Of a stretch of DNA of 64,000 nucleotides, positions 28,703-38,137 are shown piece by piece; the stretch's first letter is position 1; every line of letters starts with the position of its first letter. A program made the translations under genes and the position numbers. The notes under the pieces are model-generated. The model saw only the letters and a list, made by a program, of their open reading frames with translations. It did no database searches and was not told the origin of the DNA. The stretch comes from Aquimarina sp042434915 (GTDB lineage: Bacteria > Bacteroidota > Bacteroidia > Flavobacteriales > Flavobacteriaceae), in assembly GCF_042434915.1 (NCBI RefSeq), contig NZ_CP170198.1, positions 1,984,001 to 2,048,000 on the forward strand, given 5' to 3'.

Positions 28703-29728
28703 ATGAAAAAATATTTTTATATACTCGCATTTGCGACAGTATCTTCTGTAACTGCGCAAAAAACTCAAATTGACTCTACGTGGACAAGCTCAAGACCAGA
28801 TGGTCATGCACCAATTTCTATTATGGGCGACCACACACATAACAAAGGAGAGTTTATGTTCTCCTATCGCTTTATGCTTATGAATATGGAGGAGTTAAAC
28901 AGAGGCAGCCAATCGGTACCATATAGCAATGCGATTCTTCCCAATGGCAACTACATGGTAACTCCGACAAAAATGCCTATGTCTATGCATATGGTTGGTG
29001 CTATGTATGCACCATCTGCTCGCATTACGTTGAGTATTATGGCCAATTTTATTCAAATAAACATGGAACATTTAACAGCTATGGGAGGTACTTTTGAAAC
29101 GGAAGCAAGTGGATTGGGTGATACCCAAATTGGTGCACTCTATAAATTTTTTAATGCAAATCACCAGCAACTACATGGACAAATTGGAGTTTCACTTCCT
29201 ACAGGCAGTATTGAGAATACTGATATCACACCTGCATCGTCCCCTAATAAAACCCTACTACCCTATCCAATGCAAATAGGTAGCGGAACTTGGGATGCAC
29301 TCGTAGCGTTGACCTATTTAAAACAATGGCAAACAATATCGTATGGAGCGCAAGCAAAAACTGTCATAAGAACTGGTAAAAACAGTAATGATTATCGACT
29401 AGGCAATAGCTATAGCATACATAATTGGTTGGCATTTACTGCTACTAGTTGGTTAAGTTTTTCTGTACGATTTGAATTGGGAGTTCTTGACAAAATAAAA
29501 GGTATAAATAAACAACTCAACCCCATGATGGTAATTACCGCAGACACTCAAAACTCTGGTATGACCTATGGCAATTTGGGATTCGGTTTTAATTTGTATT
29601 CTTTTAAAGGAAGCCTCAAGAATATGCGCTTAGGATTTGAAACTTCGATGCCAGTTTTTCAAAACAAAAATGGTGTCCAATTACGTAATCAGGAAACTTT
29701 TAGTATAGGATTGCAATACGCACTATAA
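28703..29728 (+). CDS. Met-rich outer-membrane beta-barrel protein
   Basis: A 341-residue protein with a signal peptide (cut near TAQ, about residue 18) and a beta-barrel body of the transporter/phenol-degradation MetA type (LSIMANFIQINMEHL, YGNLGFGFNLYSF). Met and His are concentrated near the N-terminal half (MLMNMEEL, KMPMSMHMVGAMY, GDHTH), suggesting contact with a soft metal such as copper. It leads a unit with the TonB receptor at 29803 and the PepSY protein. Substrate assignment is inference. Confidence 0.7.
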   Translation: MKKYFYILAFATVSSVTAQKTQIDSTWTSSRPDGHAPISIMGDHTHNKGEFMFSYRFMLMNMEELNRGSQSVPYSNAILPNGNYMVTPTKMPMSMHMVGAMYAPSARITLSIMANFIQINMEHLTAMGGTFETEASGLGDTQIGALYKFFNANHQQLHGQIGVSLPTGSIENTDITPASSPNKTLLPYPMQIGSGTWDALVALTYLKQWQTISYGAQAKTVIRTGKNSNDYRLGNSYSIHNWLAFTATSWLSFSVRFELGVLDKIKGINKQLNPMMVITADTQNSGMTYGNLGFGFNLYSFKGSLKNMRLGFETSMPVFQNKNGVQLRNQETFSIGLQYAL

Positions 29729-29752
29729 CATTATTAAACTAAAAATTTGAGT

Positions 29753-29783
29753 CTTCTACCTTCAACTTTTTTGTAGGTAGAAG
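29753..29783 (+). other. Stem-loop in leader of TonB receptor gene
   Basis: A 9 bp stem CTTCTACCT/AGGTAGAAG with a 13-nt loop, 20 nt before the receptor ATG. No T tract follows, so it is not a classical terminator; it may stabilise or attenuate the mRNA. Confidence 0.5.
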
Positions 29784-29802
29784 CATCTATCTATACATTA
29801 TA

Positions 29803-32172
29803 ATGAAAACAAAATATATAACGATACTAGTAGTACTAGTCAGTAATTTGATTCATTCGCAACTTACCTATACAGGGATTATAACTGATACCTCTCTTCG
29901 TCCTATTGCTGGTGTAACTATAGTTGACCTATCCAATCCTGCAAATGCTGCAATGACTAATGAAAAAGGTGTTTTTTCGATTACCTTAAAAGATATAAGT
30001 AAAGTATCAATTCAATTTATAGGATATCAAACTAGAGAATTAGAATTATCCACCCGAGTAAATCAGATTATTTTGGAGCAAGAAGATATACTTCTGGGAG
30101 AAGTATTGGTTACCACTGCAAGTCGGGAAGTTCAAAAGCGTTCAGATATTCCAGGAGCTATTGGTATTGTGAATGCCAAAAATATTAAAGAAACAAAAGC
30201 CTTTGGTATCGATCAATTAGTAAATCAAATAAGCGGAGTCTATATGTCTAGTTCGCAAGCAGCTAGTAATGAACAACATTTTATGGCTGTTCGTTCACCG
30301 ATCTCAACCAAAGCCCTGTTTTTGTATCTCGAAGACGGGCTACCTATTCGACCAACCTCTGTTTTTAATCATAACGCATTGTTAGAAATGAACGATACAT
30401 CTTTTGATCGGATCGAAGTTGTAAAAGGTCCTGCTAGTAGCATCTATGGTAGCGAAGCTATTGGGGGAAGTTTCAATTTTGTTACAAAAGATCCTACTGC
30501 TAATTTAAGTGGGTTTTTGGGATATCAAACAAACAGCTTGGGTCTCTCAAAATACGAGATAGAAGTCTCTGATCAACCATCAGATATTTTTGGCTTTTAT
30601 TTAGGTACACAATATACCACACGTGCCAATGGTCCTGTAGCTCATAGCGATTATGAAAAGTTTGCTACCACTTTTAAAGCTGTCGTTACATTATCGCCTA
30701 GCCTCAAGTGGACCTCTGTAGCCGATCTTATTCAATATCGATCAGATATGAGTGGTTCTCTTAGCGAAGAAGATTTTCGTAATGGAACTTATGAAAGCGA
30801 TCAATCATTTACTAATCGTAAAGCATTAGCTTTTAGAGCGCGAACTACCTTTGATATGCATTGGAATGAAAACACAAAGACAACCGCTAATGTTATTTTT
30901 AGAAGCAATCAAATGGATCAAAATCCATCCTATCGTATTCGACAATTTCGTAATCAGGGTCAAGTAACTGACCAGGGTACTGGTGAAGTGAATACAAACC
31001 AATATTACAGCTTTGTTGGACTTATACAACAAAGTTATACTTTCGATTTTATGGATAGTTCTTTGATAGCAGGAGCTTCACTAGACGTAGCTCCACAAAA
31101 ATATATTGCCGAAACAACCTCGGTACAAGTGGATCCATTTACTGGTAAAAATGTGAGTTTTGATGTCAATACAGGGGACTTTATTCTCAATTACACCGCC
31201 GATATTCTAAATTATGCTGGATATATTCAATATGAGGTATCTCCATTTCAAGCATTAAAAATCACTACAGCGATTCGATATGATGTATTTGAGTATGCGT
31301 ACGATAATTTAATTAGTACCGATAATCAAAATATGGATAAAGAACAATTTAATAATTGGGCTCCTAAACTAGGAGTTAATTATAAAGTAACTAAGAACTC
31401 TGGCTTGTACGGGAATTATTCACAAGGATTTACACCTCCACAAGTATCAACTTTGTATCGCACTCAAAATGAACTGAGAGATATCAAGCCTAGTACTTAT
31501 CATAATTATGAAATCGGTGGTTACTTCAATCCTAATGCCAAGTGGGCTTTAGATTTTGCAATGTATTTACTAGAGGGTAAAAATACCCTCATCACATTGC
31601 GTAATGAGGATGATATATTTTTAAGCACGAATGCGGGAGCTACCAGATCCTACGGTATTGAGTATGGAGTTACATTCACACCTTCAAAACACCTCACCAT
31701 CACACACAACGGTAGTTATGCTAGACATCGTTATATCGATTTCTTCGACAAAGGGATAGAGTATTCAGACTCTAATCGGGAAACGGCTCCTAACCTACTT
31801 GGAACCTCAATAATCACCTATAGAACGGTCTTTAACAAGGATTTTGAATTTAATTTTGCTGCAACTCATGAGCTTGTAGGTACGTATGCAACAAGTTTTG
31901 AAAATCAAGTTACTCTAACAGATACATCTGGTGAAACAATTACAGATGCCAATGGTAGTCCGTTAACCGATACAAGCACTTATTCTGGTCACAATATTTT
32001 TGGTTTAAGAACAGCTTTTACTTATAAAAATATAGAGATTTGGGCACATGCCCTAAACATTTTTGACACAGTATATGCTGCAAGAGCATCTTACAATTCT
32101 TATACCAAACAAAATAATTATACCATAGGAACACCACGAGCGTTGCACGTTGGAGCACGCCTTAAATTTTAA
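29803..32172 (+). CDS. TonB-dependent receptor with carboxypeptidase-like N-terminal domain
   Basis: A complete 789-residue receptor: signal peptide (to about residue 19), a CarboxypepD_reg-like domain (YTGIITDTSLRPIAGVTIVD, then IQFIGYQTRELEL), a plug (VLVTTASREVQKRSDIPGAI, FDRIEVVKGPASSIYGSEAI) and a 22-strand-type barrel ending in ALHVGARLKF. It sits between a Met-rich barrel protein and a PepSY protein, a set typical of siderophore or metal uptake. The last two strands end in F, as needed for barrel assembly. Confidence 0.92.
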   Translation: MKTKYITILVVLVSNLIHSQLTYTGIITDTSLRPIAGVTIVDLSNPANAAMTNEKGVFSITLKDISKVSIQFIGYQTRELELSTRVNQIILEQEDILLGEVLVTTASREVQKRSDIPGAIGIVNAKNIKETKAFGIDQLVNQISGVYMSSSQAASNEQHFMAVRSPISTKALFLYLEDGLPIRPTSVFNHNALLEMNDTSFDRIEVVKGPASSIYGSEAIGGSFNFVTKDPTANLSGFLGYQTNSLGLSKYEIEVSDQPSDIFGFYLGTQYTTRANGPVAHSDYEKFATTFKAVVTLSPSLKWTSVADLIQYRSDMSGSLSEEDFRNGTYESDQSFTNRKALAFRARTTFDMHWNENTKTTANVIFRSNQMDQNPSYRIRQFRNQGQVTDQGTGEVNTNQYYSFVGLIQQSYTFDFMDSSLIAGASLDVAPQKYIAETTSVQVDPFTGKNVSFDVNTGDFILNYTADILNYAGYIQYEVSPFQALKITTAIRYDVFEYAYDNLISTDNQNMDKEQFNNWAPKLGVNYKVTKNSGLYGNYSQGFTPPQVSTLYRTQNELRDIKPSTYHNYEIGGYFNPNAKWALDFAMYLLEGKNTLITLRNEDDIFLSTNAGATRSYGIEYGVTFTPSKHLTITHNGSYARHRYIDFFDKGIEYSDSNRETAPNLLGTSIITYRTVFNKDFEFNFAATHELVGTYATSFENQVTLTDTSGETITDANGSPLTDTSTYSGHNIFGLRTAFTYKNIEIWAHALNIFDTVYAARASYNSYTKQNNYTIGTPRALHVGARLKF

Positions 32173-32189
32173 TCAATGTAAAAGATAAG

Positions 32190-32216
32190 GGCTTTGGATC
32201 TCATTGATCCAAAGCC
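32190..32216 (+). other. Stable stem-loop between TonB receptor and PepSY gene
   Basis: An 11 bp perfect stem GGCTTTGGATC/GATCCAAAGCC with loop TCATT, followed by TCTTTAT. It could be a partial terminator that lowers expression of the PepSY gene relative to the receptor. It also makes the upstream TTG 32194 an unlikely start. Confidence 0.65.
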
Positions 32217-32238
32217 TCTTTATCAAAAACTATGTAGT

Positions 32239-33492
32239 ATGAAAAAGAACACTAAACTTAATCAATGGCTTTGGAAATGGCATTTTATTGCTGGTATCAT
32301 TTCTTTACCCTTTATCTTATGCTTATCCATTACTGGAGGAATTTATCTTTTTAAAACAACCTATGAAAAACCAATATATAAAGAGATAAAAACTATACTC
32401 CCTAGCAACAAAGCTATCTCATACCAGCAACAATGGGAACTTGCTAAAGAATCAGCGCTAAAAAAACCTACAGCGGTTATTGTACCCAGTCACAAGAGTC
32501 AGGCTACAGAGTTTGTTTCTGGACGCTTTGGAGCCGCAACAAGTATTTTTATAGATCCATATAAAGGTGAAGTATCTGGCGAGATAGTACCGATGAATTC
32601 TCTAATGTACAAAATTCGTAAACTACATGGAGAACTTTTACTGGGTACTTCAGGAACTTTGATAATCGAACTTATAGCTAGTTGGATGGTAGTACTTTTA
32701 ATCACAGGTATTTTTATATGGTGGCCAGCAAGAGGTTGGCAACTAAAAGGTTTTTTTGTCCCTAGATTAACAAATGGGAAACAAGTATTTTATAGAGATC
32801 TCCATGCTATTACTGGATTTTGGATTGCGATACTTCTACTCATAACTCTTGCAGGTGGATTTCCTTGGACCAATGTTTTTGGTTCTAATTTTAAATGGAT
32901 ACAACAAGTTACAAATACTGGTTTCCCTAAAGATTGGTATGGAAAAGGATTACTATCAACAAAGGATACTACATCGCTTACCTTAGATCAAATGATCGAT
33001 ATTGCACGTGATTTAGATCTACTAGGGACAACAAAAATTACATTCCCTCAACATAAAGATGCTGTGTATACTATCTCAAACAGCTATCCAAAAGATTTAA
33101 ATCAACAAGTGTCTGTACATTTTGATCAATATTCAGGTAAAATGGTGCAAAAAAAAGAATGGCAAGATGTGGGTTTGCTAATGCGAAGTCGTATGTGGGT
33201 AATGGCATTTCACCAAGGTCAGTTTGGTAATTGGAATTGGGTCTTGATGTTGTGCACTACCTTATTTTTAAGTACGATGAGTTTAGCTGCAATTTTATCT
33301 TATACTTCAAGAAAGAAAAAGGGTTCGTGGTCTATTCCTAATGTACCAAAAAGTTTTACTGTTAGTTATGGAGTGGCTGGTCTAATTTTACTTTTAGGAA
33401 TTGTATTCCCGCTTTTTGGAGCAAGCGTAATACTAATTATTATCTTTACCTTTTGTACTAAGAAAGAAAAAACTAAATTGACAACTTCTTAA
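32239..33492 (+). CDS. PepSY-associated membrane protein
   Basis: About 417 residues, starting at ATG 32239 (MKKNTKLNQWLWKWHFIAG). Membrane helices are near the N-terminus (SLPFILCLSITGGIYLF), at about 148-168, 194-214, 330-350 and 375-410, with two periplasmic loops (PepSY). His-containing pairs (WKWHFIAG, HGELLLG, DLHAITGFW, FHQGQFG) suggest haem or metal coordination as in inner-membrane ferric reductases. Its place behind a TonB receptor supports a role in releasing or reducing the imported metal. Confidence 0.82.
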   Translation: MKKNTKLNQWLWKWHFIAGIISLPFILCLSITGGIYLFKTTYEKPIYKEIKTILPSNKAISYQQQWELAKESALKKPTAVIVPSHKSQATEFVSGRFGAATSIFIDPYKGEVSGEIVPMNSLMYKIRKLHGELLLGTSGTLIIELIASWMVVLLITGIFIWWPARGWQLKGFFVPRLTNGKQVFYRDLHAITGFWIAILLLITLAGGFPWTNVFGSNFKWIQQVTNTGFPKDWYGKGLLSTKDTTSLTLDQMIDIARDLDLLGTTKITFPQHKDAVYTISNSYPKDLNQQVSVHFDQYSGKMVQKKEWQDVGLLMRSRMWVMAFHQGQFGNWNWVLMLCTTLFLSTMSLAAILSYTSRKKKGSWSIPNVPKSFTVSYGVAGLILLLGIVFPLFGASVILIIIFTFCTKKEKTKLTTS

Positions 33493-33621
33493 ACCAAGCG
33501 AACATTCACCAAAAAAACCTGATATTACCCGTATAAATCATACAACTATTCGTAATAAATTTCGTTAATATCAAAAAAAACTAAGAAGTATCAATATATT
33601 TGAATGATAAAAAATAACATT

Positions 33622-34062
33622 ATGATAAAAACATCTACACTAGTATTTATAGTAACCGCCTTTATCACGCTAGTAAGCTGTAACACGTTGTCAAAAGAAG
33701 AACAAGCATTTGATGCCAAGATGCAAGAGATTGTGAATGTTCATGACGAGGTTATGCCTAAGATGGGTGAAATGAGTGCTCTTATAAAAAATTTAGAATC
33801 AAAAATTGATACTACTGCAGCTACTCAAAAATATAAAGTGGCACAGCAAAACCTTAAAGATGGATACGATTTTATGATGGAATGGATGAGCGATTTTAGC
33901 CAAAAGTTCCCTCATGATGAAAAAAATAAAAAATATTCAAAAGAAGAACTTGCTTCAAAAATGAAAATGTTAGATGAAGAAGAAACCGAAGTAAAAAAAT
34001 TAAAAGATCACATAAATTCAAGTATTGAAAATGCCAAATCTGTTTTGCAAATTACAGAATAA
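33622..34062 (+). CDS. Small helical lipoprotein
   Basis: About 146 residues from ATG 33622. A TATATTTG box at 33595-33602 means the ATG at 33604 would lie before the transcript start. The lipobox is TLVSC. The rest is long amphipathic helix rich in Lys and Glu (KEELASKMKMLDEEETEVKK), likely coiled coil. No family function known to me. It lies 56 bp before the OmpA-like gene. Confidence 0.68.
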   Translation: MIKTSTLVFIVTAFITLVSCNTLSKEEQAFDAKMQEIVNVHDEVMPKMGEMSALIKNLESKIDTTAATQKYKVAQQNLKDGYDFMMEWMSDFSQKFPHDEKNKKYSKEELASKMKMLDEEETEVKKLKDHINSSIENAKSVLQITE

Positions 34063-34117
34063 TAGCACTTATACAATATCGATAACACATATTTTAGAAG
34101 CAACAAACCCTACATCC

Positions 34118-34936
34118 ATGAACAAATTTTATACCCTTATCCTTCTTTGTGCCTTATCATTTAACACGATTCAGGCACAAAAGAAAAAAGACCTACTCGA
34201 AGAAATTGACAAACTACGTCAAGAATTGAGAGTATCACAAGGTCAAGTAGAAGATTGTCAGCGCAAAGAAACGGCATATCTTACACAAGTAACCTCTTTA
34301 GAAAAACAGGTTACTGAGTTACGAGAATCTAATTCGTCTTTACTTTCTAATATGGGAAGTTTTACAGCATTATCTAAAAAGAAAGCCGAAAATCTAGAAA
34401 CCTCTTTGGTGAGCCTTAAATTAAAGGATAAAAAAATCAATGCGATTAACGAGGCCTTTAGTTCTAATGATTCTATAAAACTAGCAGTACTTACCAAATT
34501 TAAGCAAGCTATCGGAAGTGATGCCTCTATCGGTGTACAACAAGGAGCCGTGTATCTTACAATACCGAATAGTCTTCTATTTGGAGAGGATGATAAAAAT
34601 TACACACTTCAGGATAAATCAAAAAATCTTTTAGGCCGAATAGCCTCTGTACTTGTTGCACATCCTGATCTTGCGATTGCTATAGAAGGTAATAGCAATG
34701 CTCTTAAATTTGACAAGAACAAAGACTTAGTTAAGAATAATTGGGATTTGAGTGCTTTACAGGCAGCAGCCGTTACACAAAGTCTACAAGAAGATTTTAA
34801 AGTGCTTCCTAAGCAAATGGAAGTTTTGGGTAAAAGCGAATATGCAACCGAAGGTATTGAAACCGTAACACGTATTCGTATTGATCCTGGATTCAAAGAT
34901 TTTTATATACAAGTAAAAGAAACAATGAAGGAGTAA
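34118..34936 (+). CDS. OmpA-like envelope protein with coiled coil
   Basis: About 272 residues. ATG 34118 gives a signal peptide (MNKFYTLILLCALSFNTIQA). A coiled coil follows (LLEEIDKLRQELRVSQGQ) and then an OmpA-like C-terminal domain for peptidoglycan contact (HPDLAIAIEGNSNAL, VLGKSEYATEGIETVTRIRI), somewhat divergent: the usual EGHTD reads EGNSN. Ends in a strong terminator. Confidence 0.78.
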   Translation: MNKFYTLILLCALSFNTIQAQKKKDLLEEIDKLRQELRVSQGQVEDCQRKETAYLTQVTSLEKQVTELRESNSSLLSNMGSFTALSKKKAENLETSLVSLKLKDKKINAINEAFSSNDSIKLAVLTKFKQAIGSDASIGVQQGAVYLTIPNSLLFGEDDKNYTLQDKSKNLLGRIASVLVAHPDLAIAIEGNSNALKFDKNKDLVKNNWDLSALQAAAVTQSLQEDFKVLPKQMEVLGKSEYATEGIETVTRIRIDPGFKDFYIQVKETMKE

Positions 34937-34960
34937 TTGGTTACTAATCAATTTTCAAAT

Positions 34961-34993
34961 AAAAAATCTGGCATTCTTGTCAGATTTTTTTTG
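34961..34993 (+). terminator. Intrinsic terminator
   Basis: A 10 bp stem AAAAAATCTG/CAGATTTTTT with a 10-nt loop, continuing into T residues. It closes the OmpA-like transcript and isolates the DUF983 operon. Confidence 0.88.
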
Positions 34994-35011
34994 TTTCTAT
35001 AAGGGAGTTAT

Positions 35012-35025
35012 GTAACCATTGTTAC
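35012..35025 (+). promoter_or_regulatory. Operator-like palindrome upstream of DUF983-crp operon
   Basis: GTAAC-CATT-GTTAC. The centre lies 35-36 nt before the end of a TACCTTTA -7-like box (35047-35054), which places it near -42, the classical class II activator position. It has the same half-sites as the site at 36108, on the other side of a Crp/Fnr gene. Confidence 0.65.
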
Positions 35026-35069
35026 CTAATAAAATTTCAGCTTTTGTACCTTTAACTAAAATTTTAGGT

Positions 35070-35471
35070 ATGTTTGGTAAAGGGTCAAAATTATATAGTA
35101 TCCTCTTCTTAAAATGTCCACGTTGTCATCAAGGAGACTTTTTAAAATCTCACCCCTACAAGTTTTCTGATTTTAATAAAGTTAAAGAAGAGTGTGATCA
35201 TTGTAAACTCAAGTATAGTATCGAACCAAGTTTTTATTACGGTTCTATGTATGTATCCTATGGTGTAGGTATAGCCATAGCTGTTACTGTTTTTGTAATT
35301 CTTTATCTTTTAGACTCAGATTTACAGCCTCTTACCATTTTTTATAGTATACTCATAACCCTGGTGGTATTTATGCCCTATATAGGCGCTATTTCTAAAG
35401 CTATTTGGGCAAATCTTTTTTTTAAATATGATAAAGAATTGGCTGCAAAAATTAAACAACCAAAATCATGA
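35070..35471 (+). CDS. DUF983 protein
   Basis: About 133 residues from ATG 35070 (MFGKGSKLYSILFLKCPRCH); the TTG at 35019 lies in the operator. Two CxxC pairs (CPRCH and CDHCK) suggest a zinc ribbon, followed by two membrane helices (about 67-89 and 95-115). DUF983 genes are widespread in Bacteroidota, function unknown. The stop overlaps the crp start (ATGA), so translation is coupled. Confidence 0.8.
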   Translation: MFGKGSKLYSILFLKCPRCHQGDFLKSHPYKFSDFNKVKEECDHCKLKYSIEPSFYYGSMYVSYGVGIAIAVTVFVILYLLDSDLQPLTIFYSILITLVVFMPYIGAISKAIWANLFFKYDKELAAKIKQPKS

Positions 35472-36103
35472 TTGAAGAATTAAACAAAAGTTACGGTCAC
35501 CTGTTTGAAGATGCTTTATTACAAGAGATCGCACAAGTAGGTACCTTTAAAGAAATACCCGCTGGTTTTAAGCTAATGGAGATAGGAGAATACATAAAGG
35601 GGATGCCTCTATTAATATCTGGCGCAATTAAAATTTTGCGAGATGATAAGGATGGAGATGAGTTACTGCTCTATTACTTAGAAAAAGGAGACACTTGCTC
35701 TATGACCATGACCTGTTGTATGGGCGCTACAAAAAGTGAAATACGTGCCATTGCCGAGCGGGATACCAAACTAATCATGGTACCAATACGCAAAATGGAA
35801 GAATGGACAACCAAATATAAAAGTTGGCGCAATTTTGTTTTTCAAAGTTACCACAATCGTTTTAACGAAATGCTGCTTACAATCGATACTATTGCTTTTG
35901 ATCGTATGGATGAACGTTTGGTTAACTATTTAAAAGAAAAATCCAGAATAAACAAAGAAAACATACTATATCAGACACATCAAGAAATTGCCTATGAACT
36001 CCATAGCTCACGTGTTGTAATTTCTAGATTACTTAAAAAACTTGAACGACTTGGTAAAATCGAATTGCATCGCAATCACATTACTATTCTTGATTTAGCA
36101 TAG
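35468..36103 (+). CDS. Crp/Fnr-family regulator with Cys motif
   Basis: A 211-residue regulator: cyclic-nucleotide-binding-like beta-roll (about 10-130), long helix, and Crp-type HTH (TYQ-like start, HQEIAYELHSSRVVISRLLK). A Cys group (DTCSMTMTCCMG at about 76-87) replaces the usual cyclic nucleotide contacts and may sense redox or sulphur species, as suspected for related Bacteroidota regulators. The gene lies between two identical-type palindromes (35012, 36108), so it probably activates both its own operon and the SulP gene. Confidence 0.85.
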   Translation: MIEELNKSYGHLFEDALLQEIAQVGTFKEIPAGFKLMEIGEYIKGMPLLISGAIKILRDDKDGDELLLYYLEKGDTCSMTMTCCMGATKSEIRAIAERDTKLIMVPIRKMEEWTTKYKSWRNFVFQSYHNRFNEMLLTIDTIAFDRMDERLVNYLKEKSRINKENILYQTHQEIAYELHSSRVVISRLLKKLERLGKIELHRNHITILDLA

Positions 36104-36107
36104 CTAT

Positions 36108-36121
36108 GTAACTCTTGTTAC
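36108..36121 (+). promoter_or_regulatory. Operator-like palindrome upstream of sulP
   Basis: GTAAC-TCTT-GTTAC, starting 5 bp after the crp stop. The -7 box TACTTTTG is at 36144-36151; the palindrome centre is about 36 nt upstream of its end, near -42. No TTTG -33 element is present, as expected for an activator-dependent promoter. Confidence 0.68.
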
Positions 36122-36172
36122 TGTGCGGTAATTTAGGATAATATACTTTTGCTCTACTCATATAGATACGCT

Positions 36173-37894
36173 ATGTTACAAAAATATCTTCCTATATTAC
36201 AATGGCTACCCAAGTATAAAAAAAACTATCTCTCTGGAGATATAGCCGCGGGTATTACTGTGGGCATCATGTTGATACCACAAGGGATGGCTTATGCTAT
36301 GATCGCAGGTCTGCCCCCTGTTTTTGGCTTGTATGCCTCTCTCATACCGCAGATAATTTATGCTCTGTTGGGTACTTCTCGACAGCTCGCTGTTGGACCC
36401 GTAGCGATGGATTCGCTATTGGTAGCTTCAGGCTTGGGTGCTTTGGCTATTTCTGGAGTAGACGAGTATATCACCATGGCCATATTCTTGGCTTTATTTA
36501 TGGGTTCTATTCAACTAGCCTTGGGATTATTTAGAATGGGATTTTTGGTTAACTTCTTATCAAAACCTGTTATAAGTGGCTTTACTTCGGCTGCAGCCAT
36601 TATCATTGGATTAAGTCAACTTAAACACCTATTAGGTACACCGATAGAACGCAGTAATCAAATTCATCATGTGGTGCGCAATGCAATAGCTACTATTGAT
36701 CAAACCCATCTTTATACGCTTGGTATTGGTATTATTTCAATCTTTCTGATAAAAGGGTTAAAAAAAATTCATAAAAACATTCCTGCAGCCTTACTTGTTG
36801 TAGTGATCTCTATAGTCGCAGTATATTTGGGTGGTCTACAGGATCTTGGTATTGCTATTGTGGGAGAGATCCCCAAAGGTTTACCTTCATTTGAGATGCC
36901 TACCATAGCGTATTCTCGTGTCTCAGAATTAGTTCCCATCGCACTTACTTTAGCGTTAATAGCTTTTATGGAAGCTATATCTGTTGCCAAAGCGGTCGAA
37001 GAACGACATGCCGAGTATGAAGTGGATGCTAATCAAGAATTAATTGCATTGGGAACCGCTAATATTATTGGCTCCTTTTTTCAATCCTATCCAACGACAG
37101 GTGGGTTCTCAAGAACTGCGGTCAATGATCAGGCGGGTGCCAAAACGGGTATCGCACCTCTTATAAGCGCATTGATCGTAGCACTAACTTTACTTTTTCT
37201 TACACCATTATTTTTTTATTTGCCTAACACTGTGCTTGCTGCTATTATCATGGTTGCAGTCTTTGGACTAATTGATTTAAAATACCCAATTAAATTATAT
37301 AAAAATGCCAAAGATGAGTTCTTTTTATTGCTAGGTACTTTTGCAATCACTCTTTTTGTCGGTATTAAAGAAGGGATTTTATTGGGTGTATTATTTTCGC
37401 TTTTATTATTAGTATATCGTACCTCACACCCACATATTGCTATCCTTGGTAGAATTAAAGGAACCGAATATTTTAAAAATATAGAACGTTTTGGTAGTAC
37501 CGCACAAATACATAAAGAAATTTTAGTCTTGCGATTTGACGCTCAACTATATTTTGGTAACAAAGATTATTTTAAAAGTGAACTGCAAAAACATAGTATA
37601 GCAAAAGGTAGTGCATTAGCATATATCATACTTAATGCCGAAGCTATTAATTATATTGACAGCAGCGCTACCAATTTATTATTTCATCTTATTGACGATT
37701 TAAAACAAAAGCATATTACAGTACTCATTGCAGGTGCCATTGGCCCTACTCGAGATATCATTTTTAAAAACGGACTCGCCGATGTCATTGGTCGCGATCA
37801 TTTGTTTGTTACAACAAGCGAGGCATATGAGTATGCCCTTAATACAGGTGAGCGCACAGAGATACAGCAAAAAATAACTACACAGTCGCAATAA
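36173..37894 (+). CDS. SulP-family anion transporter with STAS domain
   Basis: About 573 residues from ATG 36173. The membrane domain has ten or more helices with the SulP signature (DIAAGITVGIMLIPQGMAYA, LPPVFGLYAS, GTSRQLAVGPVAMDSLL). The C-terminal STAS domain starts near residue 430 (LVLRFDAQLYFGNKDYFK, INYIDSSATNLL). It imports sulphate, bicarbonate or a similar anion in exchange or symport with a cation. Control by the neighbouring Crp/Fnr protein is likely from the operator. Confidence 0.92.
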   Translation: MLQKYLPILQWLPKYKKNYLSGDIAAGITVGIMLIPQGMAYAMIAGLPPVFGLYASLIPQIIYALLGTSRQLAVGPVAMDSLLVASGLGALAISGVDEYITMAIFLALFMGSIQLALGLFRMGFLVNFLSKPVISGFTSAAAIIIGLSQLKHLLGTPIERSNQIHHVVRNAIATIDQTHLYTLGIGIISIFLIKGLKKIHKNIPAALLVVVISIVAVYLGGLQDLGIAIVGEIPKGLPSFEMPTIAYSRVSELVPIALTLALIAFMEAISVAKAVEERHAEYEVDANQELIALGTANIIGSFFQSYPTTGGFSRTAVNDQAGAKTGIAPLISALIVALTLLFLTPLFFYLPNTVLAAIIMVAVFGLIDLKYPIKLYKNAKDEFFLLLGTFAITLFVGIKEGILLGVLFSLLLLVYRTSHPHIAILGRIKGTEYFKNIERFGSTAQIHKEILVLRFDAQLYFGNKDYFKSELQKHSIAKGSALAYIILNAEAINYIDSSATNLLFHLIDDLKQKHITVLIAGAIGPTRDIIFKNGLADVIGRDHLFVTTSEAYEYALNTGERTEIQQKITTQSQ

Positions 37895-38137
37895 AAGTAT
37901 AAGTACCCTTATTGTAATTGTAGTACTACTACGTAATCCAATACGTTAAGGAAAGGTCTATTTTAATTTTTTGTAAACTATACGTATTGTATGCTGTACT
38001 ACCATTTGATACTAGCAGGTATTTTGACTTAAATTTATGATAGCCGTTACTTAGGATATTTAAAATTTGCATTACCTTGATGGGCATCGATATATCGAAT
38101 AGTAGCATGTACACATTTTAAATTAAAACACACACCA

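Noticed and set aside
32194..32238. N-terminal extension of the PepSY protein from TTG 32194
   Set aside because: It lies within the 11 bp stem-loop; ATG 32239 gives the usual start before the first membrane helix.
35012..36121. FNR box or CRP box proper
   Set aside because: Half-sites GTAAC/GTTAC with a 4 nt spacer differ from TTGAT-N4-ATCAA and TGTGA-N6-TCACA, so I describe it only as an operator-like palindrome.
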